13,928 nt of DNA, taken from an uncultured Bacteroidia bacterium. GTDB taxonomy: Bacteria > Bacteroidota > Bacteroidia > Bacteroidales > UBA932. Below, one piece after another: positions 1 to 8,146 of the stretch; the stretch's first letter is position 1, and each line of letters begins with the position of its first letter. Below the pieces are notes generated by a model that was given only the letters and a program-made list of their open reading frames with translations, was not told the origin of the DNA and did not search any database. Made by a program: the position numbers and the translations under genes. The stretch is taken from assembly GCA_902797895.1 (NCBI GenBank), contig CADBUS010000013.1, positions 1 through 13,928 on the forward strand, given 5' to 3'.

Positions 1-806
1 CTACCCAATATACTGCGGCAACACCGCTTTATGTGCGCTTAGAGCAGAGTGAGACTCGTGATGTTAAAGTAGTTGCTTTAACTCGTGCCGGAACAACAAA
101 AAGAGATATCACTCTTGGACACCTTCCATTTTATCAGTGGGGCAGAGTAACTCCTATTAGACCTACATTTGCTGATGCTTACCCTGCTTTTGTTGACAAT
201 GCCCTTAAAGGTGGTTTTTATCCAATTTTAATATCTTCTCCTTTTCAATCTAATTTAGGTTTCGCCTTACGATCTGTTCAGAATTTCCTTATCGCCTCCA
301 CAGGAACTACGTGGATTCCGCATAGTTCTCATCCATTTTACAATCTTTGGAATGCAAATGCTACCGCATTTTCCAGTATGGCAACATATACAGATATAAA
401 AGTGGCAAAAACAATCTATGACCCTTGTCCCGTGGGTTATACCGTACCACGCCAGAATGCCTTCTCTGCATTTAAGATAGGTTATGGAACAATAGAGAGT
501 ACTACAGGTAATGTAAATGCTAAAGCAAATGGTACAAACTTTTACGATGCTAAATGGGTTCTTTACACAAATTGGCGTGAAAACACAAGCGATACTCCAA
601 CCGGCAATACCATTGAATTTCCTCTAACAGGTCGCAGGGCAAATTCCTCAGGAGCAATTGCGGACGCTTTAAATGTTCAATTATGGACAGCATCTGCTAT
701 TAGTGTGTCTAATGCTAAACCTCTTACAATTTGGAACACAGGTATGGTATATGGTTATAATAATTTATGTTGGGGATTTGTAATCCGTCCTCAGAAAGAG
801 GAGTAG
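1..806 (+). CDS. C-terminal part of a FISUMP/fimbrillin-like surface protein (5' end outside the window)
   Basis: The reading frame is open from the first complete codon at position 3, so the gene begins upstream; the GTG at 33 is an internal valine codon and not a start. About 267 residues are visible. They show hallmarks of the FISUMP-type C-terminal domain found in many secreted Bacteroidales proteins: FYQWGR near the visible start, NLWNAN in the middle, the signature YDPCPVGYTVP about halfway, LTGRR, LWTAS, and a WGFVIRPQKEE ending, which matches the usual GF.VRPV.E finish. Such domains commonly end fimbrillin-family or other cell-surface lipoproteins; their ligand is generally unknown. 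The signal peptide and N-terminal domains cannot be seen, so the full protein type is uncertain. A strong terminator follows the stop, so it is probably transcribed separately from the SusCD pair. By eye the segment looks richer in A+T than the following genes. Confidence 0.75.
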   Translation, partial: TQYTAATPLYVRLEQSETRDVKVVALTRAGTTKRDITLGHLPFYQWGRVTPIRPTFADAYPAFVDNALKGGFYPILISSPFQSNLGFALRSVQNFLIASTGTTWIPHSSHPFYNLWNANATAFSSMATYTDIKVAKTIYDPCPVGYTVPRQNAFSAFKIGYGTIESTTGNVNAKANGTNFYDAKWVLYTNWRENTSDTPTGNTIEFPLTGRRANSSGAIADALNVQLWTASAISVSNAKPLTIWNTGMVYGYNNLCWGFVIRPQKEE

Positions 807-858
807 TATTGATGCTGCTAAAGCGACCTTTTGGTCGGTCTCACTTTTAGACTCGTTG

Positions 859-891
859 GTATGGCGCGGAAATCCGCGCCATACTTTTTTT
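859..891 (+). terminator. Rho-independent terminator after the FISUMP gene
   Basis: A perfect 12-bp inverted repeat (GTATGGCGCGGA at 859-870 and its complement at 873-884) is followed directly by seven Ts. It lies 52 nt after the stop at 806 and separates the surface-protein gene from the susC promoter. A smaller hairpin (CGACC-TTTT-GGTCG, 824-837) precedes it. Confidence 0.9.
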
Positions 892-944
892 AGGCTGTTT
901 TATTCCGCAATTTTAGGTTTTTGTAAATTCGGCCTCCAAAAAAA

Positions 945-975
945 TTTGTAACTATCCGGCAGGATATTATCTTTG
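945..975 (+). promoter_or_regulatory. Bacteroidetes-type promoter for susC-susD
   Basis: TTTG at 945-948 (-33) and TATCTTTG at 968-975 (-7, matching TAnnTTTG) are separated by 19 nt, as expected for the primary sigma factor of Bacteroidetes. The predicted transcript would start near 981-982, giving a leader of about 54 nt, the longest among the genes here with a recognisable promoter. A perfect dyad (TATCC-N4-GGATA, 953-966) fills the spacer and could be an operator. Confidence 0.75.
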
Positions 976-1035
976 TAGCACGATGCGCCGGAGTTATAGG
1001 TTTTGGCGCCGTAACCCAAACAATATCTATATTTT

Positions 1036-4000
1036 ATGAGAAAATTTATCTTACTTGCCGTGGCAACACTGCTTGCACTGATGGTGTGTGCGCAGGGCAG
1101 AATTACGGTATCGGGTACCGTTACCGCAAAGGATGACGGACAGCCAATACCGGGTGTTAGCGTTTTAGTTAAAGGAACAAAATCAGGAACCTTTACAGAC
1201 GAGAACGGAAAATACTCTTTGCCAAATGTAGCGGCTAATGCAATTCTGCAATTCTCCTCTATTGGCTACTCAACCATAGAGATACCTCTAAATGGCAGAG
1301 CGGTGGTAAATGCAGAGTTGAATGTAGATGCAATGAGTTTGGATGAGACAATTATAGTGGCCTACGGAACTGCCCAAAAGGGTACTTTTACCGGAGCGGC
1401 CTCTGTGGTTAGAAGCAACGATATTAAAGATGTGCCTACAATCTCTTTTGAGAATGCCCTCAACGGTAAGGTTGCTGGTTTGCAGGTAACGCAGGGCTCC
1501 GGCCAGGCCGGCTCCACAACCACTATGCATATTAGGGGAATAGGCTCTATGAATGCCTCTACCGAGCCTTTGTATGTGATAGACGGAGTGCCTGTAATAC
1601 AGGGCAATATAGGCCAGATGAGTGATTATAACTACAATACAAACAATGTTATGAGCACTCTTAATCCGGATGATATTGAGAGTATTACAATTTTGAAAGA
1701 TGCGGCGGCCTCTGCACTCTACGGCTCCAGGGCTGCAAACGGAGTGGTGGTGATTACCACCAAGAGAGGCAGGATAGGCAAGCCGACTGTATCGTTCAAG
1801 GCCTCTCTCTCTTTCTCACCGAGCTGGGCTACAAAGAATTACGAGATAGCATCGGCATACGATCAGGCAGCTATGGAGTATGAAGTATTTTACGATTATG
1901 CCATAACCCCTAAGAGCGAGGGGGGCAGAGGCCAGGATGAGGCAGGTGCCAACAGTTATGCTCTCGGTCAGATAAATACTGCTGCAAGATGGAAGAATCA
2001 CGGCTATATTATAACCTCCGAAGGCACAGGGCGTTATGCCAAGTTGAACATAGGCGTTGTAGATGGGGCTGAGAAGCGTTTGAATAAATACTACGATTGG
2101 GAAAAGGCCCTCTTTTCAACAGGCATATATCAGAGCTACGATATTGCAGTAAGCGGTGGAAACGAGCAGGCCACCTATTACTCCTCTCTCTCATACACAA
2201 GAGATAAGGGGCGTGCATTGGATAATAACTTTACCAGAATATCCGGCCGCCTCAATCTTAACCAGAAGATAGGAAAGTTTTTTGAGTTTATGACCAATGT
2301 GAATATAGGAAAGACCAAAACGGTGGGCTTCAACGATACCAGAAATATGAGAAGCAACCACTTTATGGCAACAAGAAATATGCTTTTCCAATTTTATTGG
2401 CCATACTACTACAATGATGAGAACGAGCCATACAAGAGCTTTAACTCATACTGTTACAACTCTTTGTATTATAGAGGATTGTGGGATAACTCCGCAAGGG
2501 CTTTCAAGGTGCAGGTCTCTGAAACCGCAACTGCCCACATAATGCCCGGCTTGGATCTTAAGACTATTTTCTCATACGATAATACAGATAGTAAAGACCA
2601 TTATTATATAAATGCAGAGCACTACAATGGCTCAAGCAGCAAGGGTACTGTACACGAGATGAGTACAAACTACTCAAAGATAGTCTCATCTACAACCCTC
2701 AATTACAATACAACATTTGCAGAGAAACATTCGCTCGGGTTGCTGCTTGGCTTTGAGGCAGAGAAGAACAAGATAGAGTTCATAAGGGCAACCGGTACAT
2801 TCCTGCCGGGCTCTATGGATGTTGTGGCTGTTGCCGGCAATAAAGATGCATCTGCCTATAATTGGGGCAATTCGCTTGCCTCTGTGCTAAGCAAGGCTGA
2901 GTATGGGTATGATAACAGATATTATGCCTCTGCCTCATTCCGCCGCGATGGCTCATCTAAGTTGGGAGAGAATAATCGCTGGGGTAACTTCTGGTCTTTG
3001 GCGGCAAGCTGGAGACTCTCCAACGAGAACTTTATAAAGGATAATGTGGCTTGGATTTCAAATCTCAGATTAAGAGCCTCTTACGGAGTGAACGGAACGC
3101 TACCTTCAGATAACTACGGCTGGAGAAGCCTATCGAGAGTAACAAGTAAATATATGTCTAACCCAGGTAGTGTTCTCTCCACAATTGGCGATGCGGAGCT
3201 AACCTGGGAGACAAACTATACAACCAATCTTGCATTGGAGTTTGGCCTGTTAAATCAGAGATTATATGGTACAATAGAGTGGTTTACAAGAGATTCTAAG
3301 AATTTGTTGCAAGATGTTCCGCTCCCTACCGCAACAGGTTTCTCCTCCACCCTCAAAAATATAGGCAAAATCAACAACAGAGGTTTTGAGTTGGAGCTTG
3401 GCGGAGAGATTATACGTAACAGTAAATGGAAATGGGATGCCTCTTTAACAGCTTCATTTATAAGCTCAAAGGTTAAGAAACTCTATGGCGGAGAGGATAT
3501 TATATGGTATGATCCAACCGGTGGAGACGATAGGGCACAGTATATCTACAGAGAGGGAGAGCCAACACTTGCATTCTACGGAAAGGAGTGGGGGGGAGTA
3601 AATCCGGATAATGGCCGCCAGGTTTGGATTGCAAATATAAAAGATGCCTCCGGCAATCCGATAACAGCCCTTACATCGGAGCTTGAAGCAAAGGGTTATT
3701 TCCTATACAACAATAAGATAGCCCATTACGACTACGATATGGTGGAGCAGAAAATTATTGGCAATGCAACCCCTAAGGTGTATGGCGGATTGAGCACATC
3801 AGTAAGCTGGAAAGGTATCAGCCTTGGACTCAACTTTATCTACAAATTGGGTGCAAAGTTCTATGACGGAGCGGAGAAGGATGTTAATGACGATGGCTAC
3901 TATTGGACAAGAACACGCTCTGCATACGTAGCTAAAAACCGTTGGACAACACCGGGGCAGCAGACAGATATTCCGCAAATAAGAGGAATAGACCTCACAG

Positions 4001-4260
4001 ATGCAATGGAGTATAGCAGCCGCTTCTTACACAATGGTAATTTCTTGAGGCTCAAAACTATATCATTGGGATACACTCTGCCTAAGAATTGGGTAAGCAG
4101 AGTAAAGATGCAAAATGCAAGAGTATTCTTCAGCGGTACTAACCTGCTCACATTTGCAAAGTGGAAAGAGGTTGATCCGGAGGTTGGCCCATACGGTACA
4201 AGAGGCTGGGAGACACCATTTAGCAAGACCTATACATTTGGTATTGAATTCACATTTTAG
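1036..4260 (+). CDS. susC-like: SusC/RagA-family TonB-linked outer membrane transporter
   Basis: A 1074-residue TonB-dependent transporter that would form an outer-membrane barrel and import a large substrate (oligosaccharide or peptide) handed over by the SusD-like partner encoded next. An N-terminal signal peptide (about 1-20, cleaved near CAQG) is followed by a carboxypeptidase-regulatory-like domain (about 23-100, with the G..PG..V motif and FTDENGKY). A DETIIVAYG linker (103-111) comes next, then the plug domain (about 115-245) carrying RGIGS, YVIDGVPV and the SusC signature ILKDAAASALYGSRAANGV (219-237). The remainder is the beta-barrel, ending in a C-terminal strand with terminal Phe (FGIEFTF). 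Length is normal for the family and the gene is intact. The start is fixed by the signal peptide; no strong Shine-Dalgarno is present. The substrate cannot be inferred because no degrading enzyme is linked. Confidence 0.95.
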   Translation: MRKFILLAVATLLALMVCAQGRITVSGTVTAKDDGQPIPGVSVLVKGTKSGTFTDENGKYSLPNVAANAILQFSSIGYSTIEIPLNGRAVVNAELNVDAMSLDETIIVAYGTAQKGTFTGAASVVRSNDIKDVPTISFENALNGKVAGLQVTQGSGQAGSTTTMHIRGIGSMNASTEPLYVIDGVPVIQGNIGQMSDYNYNTNNVMSTLNPDDIESITILKDAAASALYGSRAANGVVVITTKRGRIGKPTVSFKASLSFSPSWATKNYEIASAYDQAAMEYEVFYDYAITPKSEGGRGQDEAGANSYALGQINTAARWKNHGYIITSEGTGRYAKLNIGVVDGAEKRLNKYYDWEKALFSTGIYQSYDIAVSGGNEQATYYSSLSYTRDKGRALDNNFTRISGRLNLNQKIGKFFEFMTNVNIGKTKTVGFNDTRNMRSNHFMATRNMLFQFYWPYYYNDENEPYKSFNSYCYNSLYYRGLWDNSARAFKVQVSETATAHIMPGLDLKTIFSYDNTDSKDHYYINAEHYNGSSSKGTVHEMSTNYSKIVSSTTLNYNTTFAEKHSLGLLLGFEAEKNKIEFIRATGTFLPGSMDVVAVAGNKDASAYNWGNSLASVLSKAEYGYDNRYYASASFRRDGSSKLGENNRWGNFWSLAASWRLSNENFIKDNVAWISNLRLRASYGVNGTLPSDNYGWRSLSRVTSKYMSNPGSVLSTIGDAELTWETNYTTNLALEFGLLNQRLYGTIEWFTRDSKNLLQDVPLPTATGFSSTLKNIGKINNRGFELELGGEIIRNSKWKWDASLTASFISSKVKKLYGGEDIIWYDPTGGDDRAQYIYREGEPTLAFYGKEWGGVNPDNGRQVWIANIKDASGNPITALTSELEAKGYFLYNNKIAHYDYDMVEQKIIGNATPKVYGGLSTSVSWKGISLGLNFIYKLGAKFYDGAEKDVNDDGYYWTRTRSAYVAKNRWTTPGQQTDIPQIRGIDLTDAMEYSSRFLHNGNFLRLKTISLGYTLPKNWVSRVKMQNARVFFSGTNLLTFAKWKEVDPEVGPYGTRGWETPFSKTYTFGIEFTF

Positions 4261-4281
4261 AACAGATTAAAAGCAACAGAT

Positions 4282-5775
4282 ATGAAAAAGATATATGCTA
4301 TAATAGTTGCAGTTTTAGCCTTTGCTGCGGCCTCTTCCTGCAACAAGTTCTTGGATATGAAGCCTACAAACAGCTTAGACTCTGAGGCTTCCATAAACTC
4401 TGTGGCCGATGCCCAGGTGGCTCTAAATGGTCTTATGAGAGAGATGCTCTCGGCCAGCTTTTATGGTAGAAACTTTCTGCTCTATGGCGATGCCAAAGGG
4501 GGAGACTTTACCGTTGTATCAAACGGAAGAGGATATGATGGCCTCTACACATTCAGCCATACAGAAAATTCCGGTACCTATTCTGGTTTCTGGAGCGTGG
4601 GATATAAGTGTATAGCTCAGATAAACAGTACATTGGAGGCTATATCCAAAGTGGAGGGAGAGAGCGGCTCATACAATGCTATAAAGGGGCAGCTCTACAC
4701 CTTAAGAGGTATGCTTTACTTTGATTTGGCAAGGCTCTACGGAAGAGATTATGCTTACGATAAAGCGGCTCTTGCAGTGCCTATCGTATTGGAGCTTAAT
4801 TCAACAGCCCGTCTGCCACGTAATACGGTAGAGGAGGTTTATGCTCAAGTACTCAAAGACTTGAGTACAGGAGCTACCCTGCTTGGGGATAGCAAATCGC
4901 GCAACAACGGCTTTATCAACTACTACGGCAACCTGGCAATTCAGGCCAGAGTGGCAATGCATACCAAGCAGTATGCCACAGCCTTGGCTCTCTGTAAAGA
5001 GATAATAGCAAGCGGAGTATATAAGCTCTACACAAATGCGGAGTGGGCCGGCTCTTGGGCAAAGCAATGGGGCAGCGAGTCTATTATAGAGTTTGCGGTT
5101 ATGGATGAGGAGGCAGATCTTGGAGCAAGCTCTTTGGGAGTGGCTATGGTACGCAGCGGCGATCCTGTAAATGCCAGAGCCACAGGTTATTTTGTAGCGA
5201 GCGATTTCTGGTTGGATAGAATGAGAGAAGATGCCTCTGATGTGCGTTGGCAGGTTATGGACGAGGATGAGCTCTCTACCGATGGTAAGGTGCCAGGTAG
5301 AAAAGGCTCTTGTTACAAGTATGTGGGTGGTTTGGCACGTAAGGGCGATGGCAAGGCGGCTGCCTCTGCCGTAAACATTAAGCTCTGCAGGCTCTCTGAA
5401 ATCTATCTTATTGCAGCTGAGGCAGCTTTCCACTCTGCCGACAAGGCCGCAGCTGCCGATTATCTGAAGCAGATAACCAAGCGCTCTCCGGCACTTGCCG
5501 AGCCAACAAGTTCTACTGTTACTCTCGATTGGATACTCAACGAAAAGAGCAAAGAGTTCTACGGAGAGGGTGTAAGATATTGGGACAGAATACGCAACAA
5601 TCAGGAGATTGAGTTTAATGATATAATTGCAGGCGGTGAGGGAGAGCTTCCTCATCCAAACCGTCCGAGCAAGATAAACCGTACATTCTTCCGCTGCATA
5701 CTCCCTATAGACAGGGATGAGATAAATGCCACTGGAAAGGATGTGCTTGTGCAGAATCCTGGCTACAGCAATTAG
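4282..5775 (+). CDS. susD-like: SusD/RagB-family nutrient-binding outer membrane lipoprotein
   Basis: A 497-residue surface lipoprotein that would cap the SusC-like barrel and capture its substrate. The N-terminus is a type II signal peptide with lipobox ASSC, so Cys20 is the predicted lipidated residue. It is followed by the typical NKFLDMKPT opening. The TPR-rich N-terminal SusD region includes GQLYTLRGMLYFDLARLYG (137-155). The C-terminal SusD domain shows KEFYGEGVRYWD (424-435) and the usual ending with LPIDRDEIN and VQNPGY. It starts 21 bp after susC and must be co-transcribed with it. Family, order and spacing are those of a standard SusCD pair, but the next gene is purD rather than a glycoside hydrolase, protease or surface-glycan-binding protein. 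A RagB-like role in peptide uptake is equally possible. Confidence 0.95.
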   Translation: MKKIYAIIVAVLAFAAASSCNKFLDMKPTNSLDSEASINSVADAQVALNGLMREMLSASFYGRNFLLYGDAKGGDFTVVSNGRGYDGLYTFSHTENSGTYSGFWSVGYKCIAQINSTLEAISKVEGESGSYNAIKGQLYTLRGMLYFDLARLYGRDYAYDKAALAVPIVLELNSTARLPRNTVEEVYAQVLKDLSTGATLLGDSKSRNNGFINYYGNLAIQARVAMHTKQYATALALCKEIIASGVYKLYTNAEWAGSWAKQWGSESIIEFAVMDEEADLGASSLGVAMVRSGDPVNARATGYFVASDFWLDRMREDASDVRWQVMDEDELSTDGKVPGRKGSCYKYVGGLARKGDGKAAASAVNIKLCRLSEIYLIAAEAAFHSADKAAAADYLKQITKRSPALAEPTSSTVTLDWILNEKSKEFYGEGVRYWDRIRNNQEIEFNDIIAGGEGELPHPNRPSKINRTFFRCILPIDRDEINATGKDVLVQNPGYSN

Positions 5776-5798
5776 AACAATTGGAATAGGATTATTCT

Positions 5799-5806
5799 TA
5801 AATTTG
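5799..5806 (+). promoter_or_regulatory. Possible -7 element (TAAATTTG) just before purD
   Basis: The sequence matches TAnnTTTG and ends 6 nt before the purD ATG at 5813, so a transcript from it would start about at the ATG. No TTG occurs at the usual distance for a -33 box; the nearest (5781-5783) is too close. This is weak evidence, and purD may simply be read through from susD. Confidence 0.3.
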
Positions 5807-5812
5807 CAGAAT

Positions 5813-7147
5813 ATGAATGTACTTGTTCTTGGAAGCGGAGGCAGAGAGCACGCAATTGCTTGGAGCATAAAGCAGAGCAAAGAGTGCGGAGAGCTTTATG
5901 TAATGCCCGGCAACCCTGGTTGTGCTCAAATTGCGACCTGCCTCAATGGGGCTGCAAATGATTTTGAGGCGGTTAAAGAGGCCGTTCTTGCCCACAATAT
6001 CAACTTGGTTGTGGTTGGCCCGGAGGAGCCTTTGGTGCTTGGTCTTGCAGATAAATTCAAGGCCGATTCTCAACTTAAAAATATTCTCTTTGTGGGGCCT
6101 GGAGCTGCGGGGGCACGTTTGGAGGGGAGCAAAGAGTTTGCAAAGGAGTTTATGAACCGCCACAATATACCAACAGCAAAGTTCAAGAGCTTTACAAAGA
6201 GTACTTTGGAGGAGGGCAAGCAGTTTCTTGGGAGTATGCAGCCGCCATACGTGCTAAAGGCAGACGGTCTTGCTGCCGGCAAGGGAGTGTTGATACTTAA
6301 CTCATTGGAGGAAGCCTGTGCAGAGTTGGAGAGTATGGTTGGCGGCAAGTTTGGCTCAGCCTCTTCTACCGTTGTAATAGAGCAGTTTTTAAGTGGCATA
6401 GAGGTTTCTGTATTTATCCTCACCGATGGGGAGGGGTATCTTATACTCCCTCAAGCCAAAGATTATAAGAGAATAGGCGAGGGAGATAAAGGGCTTAATA
6501 CGGGCGGAATGGGTGCTGTTTCTCCCGTTCCTTTTGCCGATGAGCTCTTTATGCAGAAGGTGGAGCAGAGAATAATCAAACCTACTATAGAGGGGCTTAA
6601 AAAGGATGGGATTCCTTACAACGGATTTATATTCTTAGGATTGATTTGCTGCGCCGGCGAGCCGTATGTAATAGAGTATAATGTGAGAATGGGAGATCCT
6701 GAAACTCAGGCGGTAATGACAAGAATTAAGTCTGATATGCTGCTCCATCTTGTTGCCTGCGCCAAGGGGGAGCTCTCCGGTCAAAAGATAGAGATATCCA
6801 AAGAGGCGGCTCTTGCTGTAATTGCGGTATCTGAGGGTTATCCGCAGAATTATGCCAAAGGATTTGAGATTGAGGGCAATGAGCTTTTGAGTAACAACAC
6901 CTTTAGCGGAGCGGTAAAACTCTTCCATAGCGGAACAGCTCAGAAAGAGGGGCGGATTGTTACCTCCGGCGGCAGGGTGCTCTCTGTTGTGGCCAACAGC
7001 GTAGAGGGAGAGGGCGATTTGGCCGCAAAACTCCAAGAGTGCCGTCAAAAGGCATATTCTCAAATAGATAAAGTCTCTTACCGAGGCAAAACCTACAGAC
7101 GCGATATAGGAGAGGATATACTCAAGATGTTGGAGAGTGGCAGGTAG
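5813..7147 (+). CDS. purD: Phosphoribosylamine--glycine ligase (GAR synthetase)
   Basis: Catalyses the ATP-dependent joining of glycine to 5-phosphoribosylamine, the second step of de novo purine synthesis, in the cytoplasm. The protein is 444 residues when started at ATG 5813, close to the usual 420-430. Upstream in-frame ATGs at 5726 and 5741 lie inside susD and would add a non-conserved tail, whereas 5813 gives the expected MNVLVLGSGGREHA opening. Motifs in order are GSGGREHA (7-14), GPEEPLVLGLAD (69-80), the ATP-grasp loop KADGLAAGKGV (149-159), NTGGMGA (229-235) and the metal- and ATP-binding EYNVRMGDPETQ (288-299). All key elements are intact. It starts 37 bp after susD and 23 bp before the membrane-protein gene. 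No other purine gene is in view. Confidence 0.96.
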   Translation: MNVLVLGSGGREHAIAWSIKQSKECGELYVMPGNPGCAQIATCLNGAANDFEAVKEAVLAHNINLVVVGPEEPLVLGLADKFKADSQLKNILFVGPGAAGARLEGSKEFAKEFMNRHNIPTAKFKSFTKSTLEEGKQFLGSMQPPYVLKADGLAAGKGVLILNSLEEACAELESMVGGKFGSASSTVVIEQFLSGIEVSVFILTDGEGYLILPQAKDYKRIGEGDKGLNTGGMGAVSPVPFADELFMQKVEQRIIKPTIEGLKKDGIPYNGFIFLGLICCAGEPYVIEYNVRMGDPETQAVMTRIKSDMLLHLVACAKGELSGQKIEISKEAALAVIAVSEGYPQNYAKGFEIEGNELLSNNTFSGAVKLFHSGTAQKEGRIVTSGGRVLSVVANSVEGEGDLAAKLQECRQKAYSQIDKVSYRGKTYRRDIGEDILKMLESGR

Positions 7148-7170
7148 CTTACAGCTTTGTTGGTTGTGGT

Positions 7171-8112
7171 ATGGGTAACTATGCAGATATAAGAATTGGC
7201 AAGCTCAACAAAGCAGCTTTGATTGCAGTTGCTCTATTTCTCTTTGTATCATCGTTTTTTCTTTTAGGCGGAGAGCCTTGGGCGGCAGGGTATATAAACC
7301 TAAGTGAAAGAGGAAGCATTCTGCTGGGCTTGTTATCATTTGTGGTCTTACTCTTTTCTACCTACATAGTATCAGCTCCTATGCTCCCTCGGCCGAGCGA
7401 GAGAACAACAGCCCTGCTATTTGCGGCAGCAATTCACTTTATTAACCCTAATGCTCTATATTTCAGCCCAATATATCCAACATCAATAGCTCTTCTATGG
7501 GCACACTACTGCTTGCTCAACAGGCAGCTTTTTACAGGATTTTTTCTGATAGCGGTAGCATCTATGTTCTATCCGCCGATAATATGGACAACTCCATTTG
7601 CAGCTTTGCTATTGCTTGCAGGAGAGCAAGATGCACTTAGGAGCATTATTAAATTTTTGGGTGGATTGTTGGTGCCTTTTATATTGCTGCTATCTGTGCA
7701 GTATCTATTGGATAGAGATGTGATGGGTTATCTGAGCCGCTTTTTAAGCCGTATCACCACCATCTCAATAACATTAACCTCCAAAGATTTGGCCTATCTC
7801 TTTATGCTGCTTTGCCTTACTGTGGTGGTGGCTAACGCAATGTTCACGCTGCTGAATAACTTTAAGACAAAGGGTATAGCAGATGCCTATTTCCTTAAAA
7901 CAGAGTGTATTTATGTGCTTTTGACCTTTGCTCTCTTTCTGCTTTTTGGAAGCAACGAGACTATGCCGCTCTCAGTTTTGGTGGGGTGCCCTGCCGGTAT
8001 TTTGCTAAGCAGGTATTTCTCTGATTTTGGCAACAAACTGTTGGCGAGGGTGGAGATAGTTTTGCTGTTGGTGGCTTTGGTGGTGGCAAGGCTTGGTTAT
8101 TTCATAGTTTAG
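7171..8112 (+). CDS. Polytopic membrane protein, resembles the DUF6427 family
   Basis: A 313-residue integral membrane protein of unknown function. About eight to ten hydrophobic segments are visible, roughly at residues 14-33, 47-68, 82-96, 98-112, 120-150 (probably two), 157-178, 207-228, 245-259, 263-280 and 287-312. Two features stand out in the loops: FINPNALYFSPIYPTS near 90-105 and MFYPPIIWTTP near 130-140. Aromatic-proline patches of this kind are what I associate with the Bacteroidetes family DUF6427, but this is recognition from memory without a search. No catalytic motif was found. It sits 23 bp after purD and 34 bp before the PBP4-like gene, on the same strand, so it may be co-expressed with either. 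An envelope role is suggested only by its location. Confidence 0.7.
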   Translation: MGNYADIRIGKLNKAALIAVALFLFVSSFFLLGGEPWAAGYINLSERGSILLGLLSFVVLLFSTYIVSAPMLPRPSERTTALLFAAAIHFINPNALYFSPIYPTSIALLWAHYCLLNRQLFTGFFLIAVASMFYPPIIWTTPFAALLLLAGEQDALRSIIKFLGGLLVPFILLLSVQYLLDRDVMGYLSRFLSRITTISITLTSKDLAYLFMLLCLTVVVANAMFTLLNNFKTKGIADAYFLKTECIYVLLTFALFLLFGSNETMPLSVLVGCPAGILLSRYFSDFGNKLLARVEIVLLLVALVVARLGYFIV

Positions 8113-8123
8113 GAGTAAATTTG
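8092..8123 (+). promoter_or_regulatory. Probable promoter for the PBP4-like gene
   Basis: CTTGG at 8092-8096 and TAAATTTG at 8116-8123 have the same spacing (TTG to TA, 23 nt start to start) as the acyltransferase promoter in this window. The -33 box lies inside the end of the membrane-protein gene. A start near 8129-8130 leaves a leader of about 17 nt that contains AGGAG (8132-8136), the only good Shine-Dalgarno noticed here. Confidence 0.55.
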
Positions 8124-8146
8124 GGCCTTTCAGGAGCGCAGTAAAT

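Noticed and set aside
33..806. GTG at 33 as the start of the first gene
   Set aside because: The frame is open to the window edge and the residues before it read as part of the protein, so the gene continues upstream.
824..837. The CGACC-TTTT-GGTCG hairpin as the terminator of the first gene
   Set aside because: It is a short stem without a following T-run; the 12-bp hairpin at 859-884 with seven Ts is much stronger.
985..1009. A riboswitch-like structure in the susC leader
   Set aside because: Only a 5-bp GCGCC/GGCGC pairing with a 15-nt loop is visible, with no known riboswitch core.
5726..5812. Upstream in-frame ATGs for purD
   Set aside because: They are inside susD and add a tail not seen in the family; ATG 5813 gives the standard MNVLVLGSGGREHA start.
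4801..5880. A 359-codon open frame on the minus strand
   Set aside because: It lies fully antisense to susD and the start of purD, both of which have clear family motifs. Its product is cysteine-rich and low in recognisable motifs, so it is a shadow frame.
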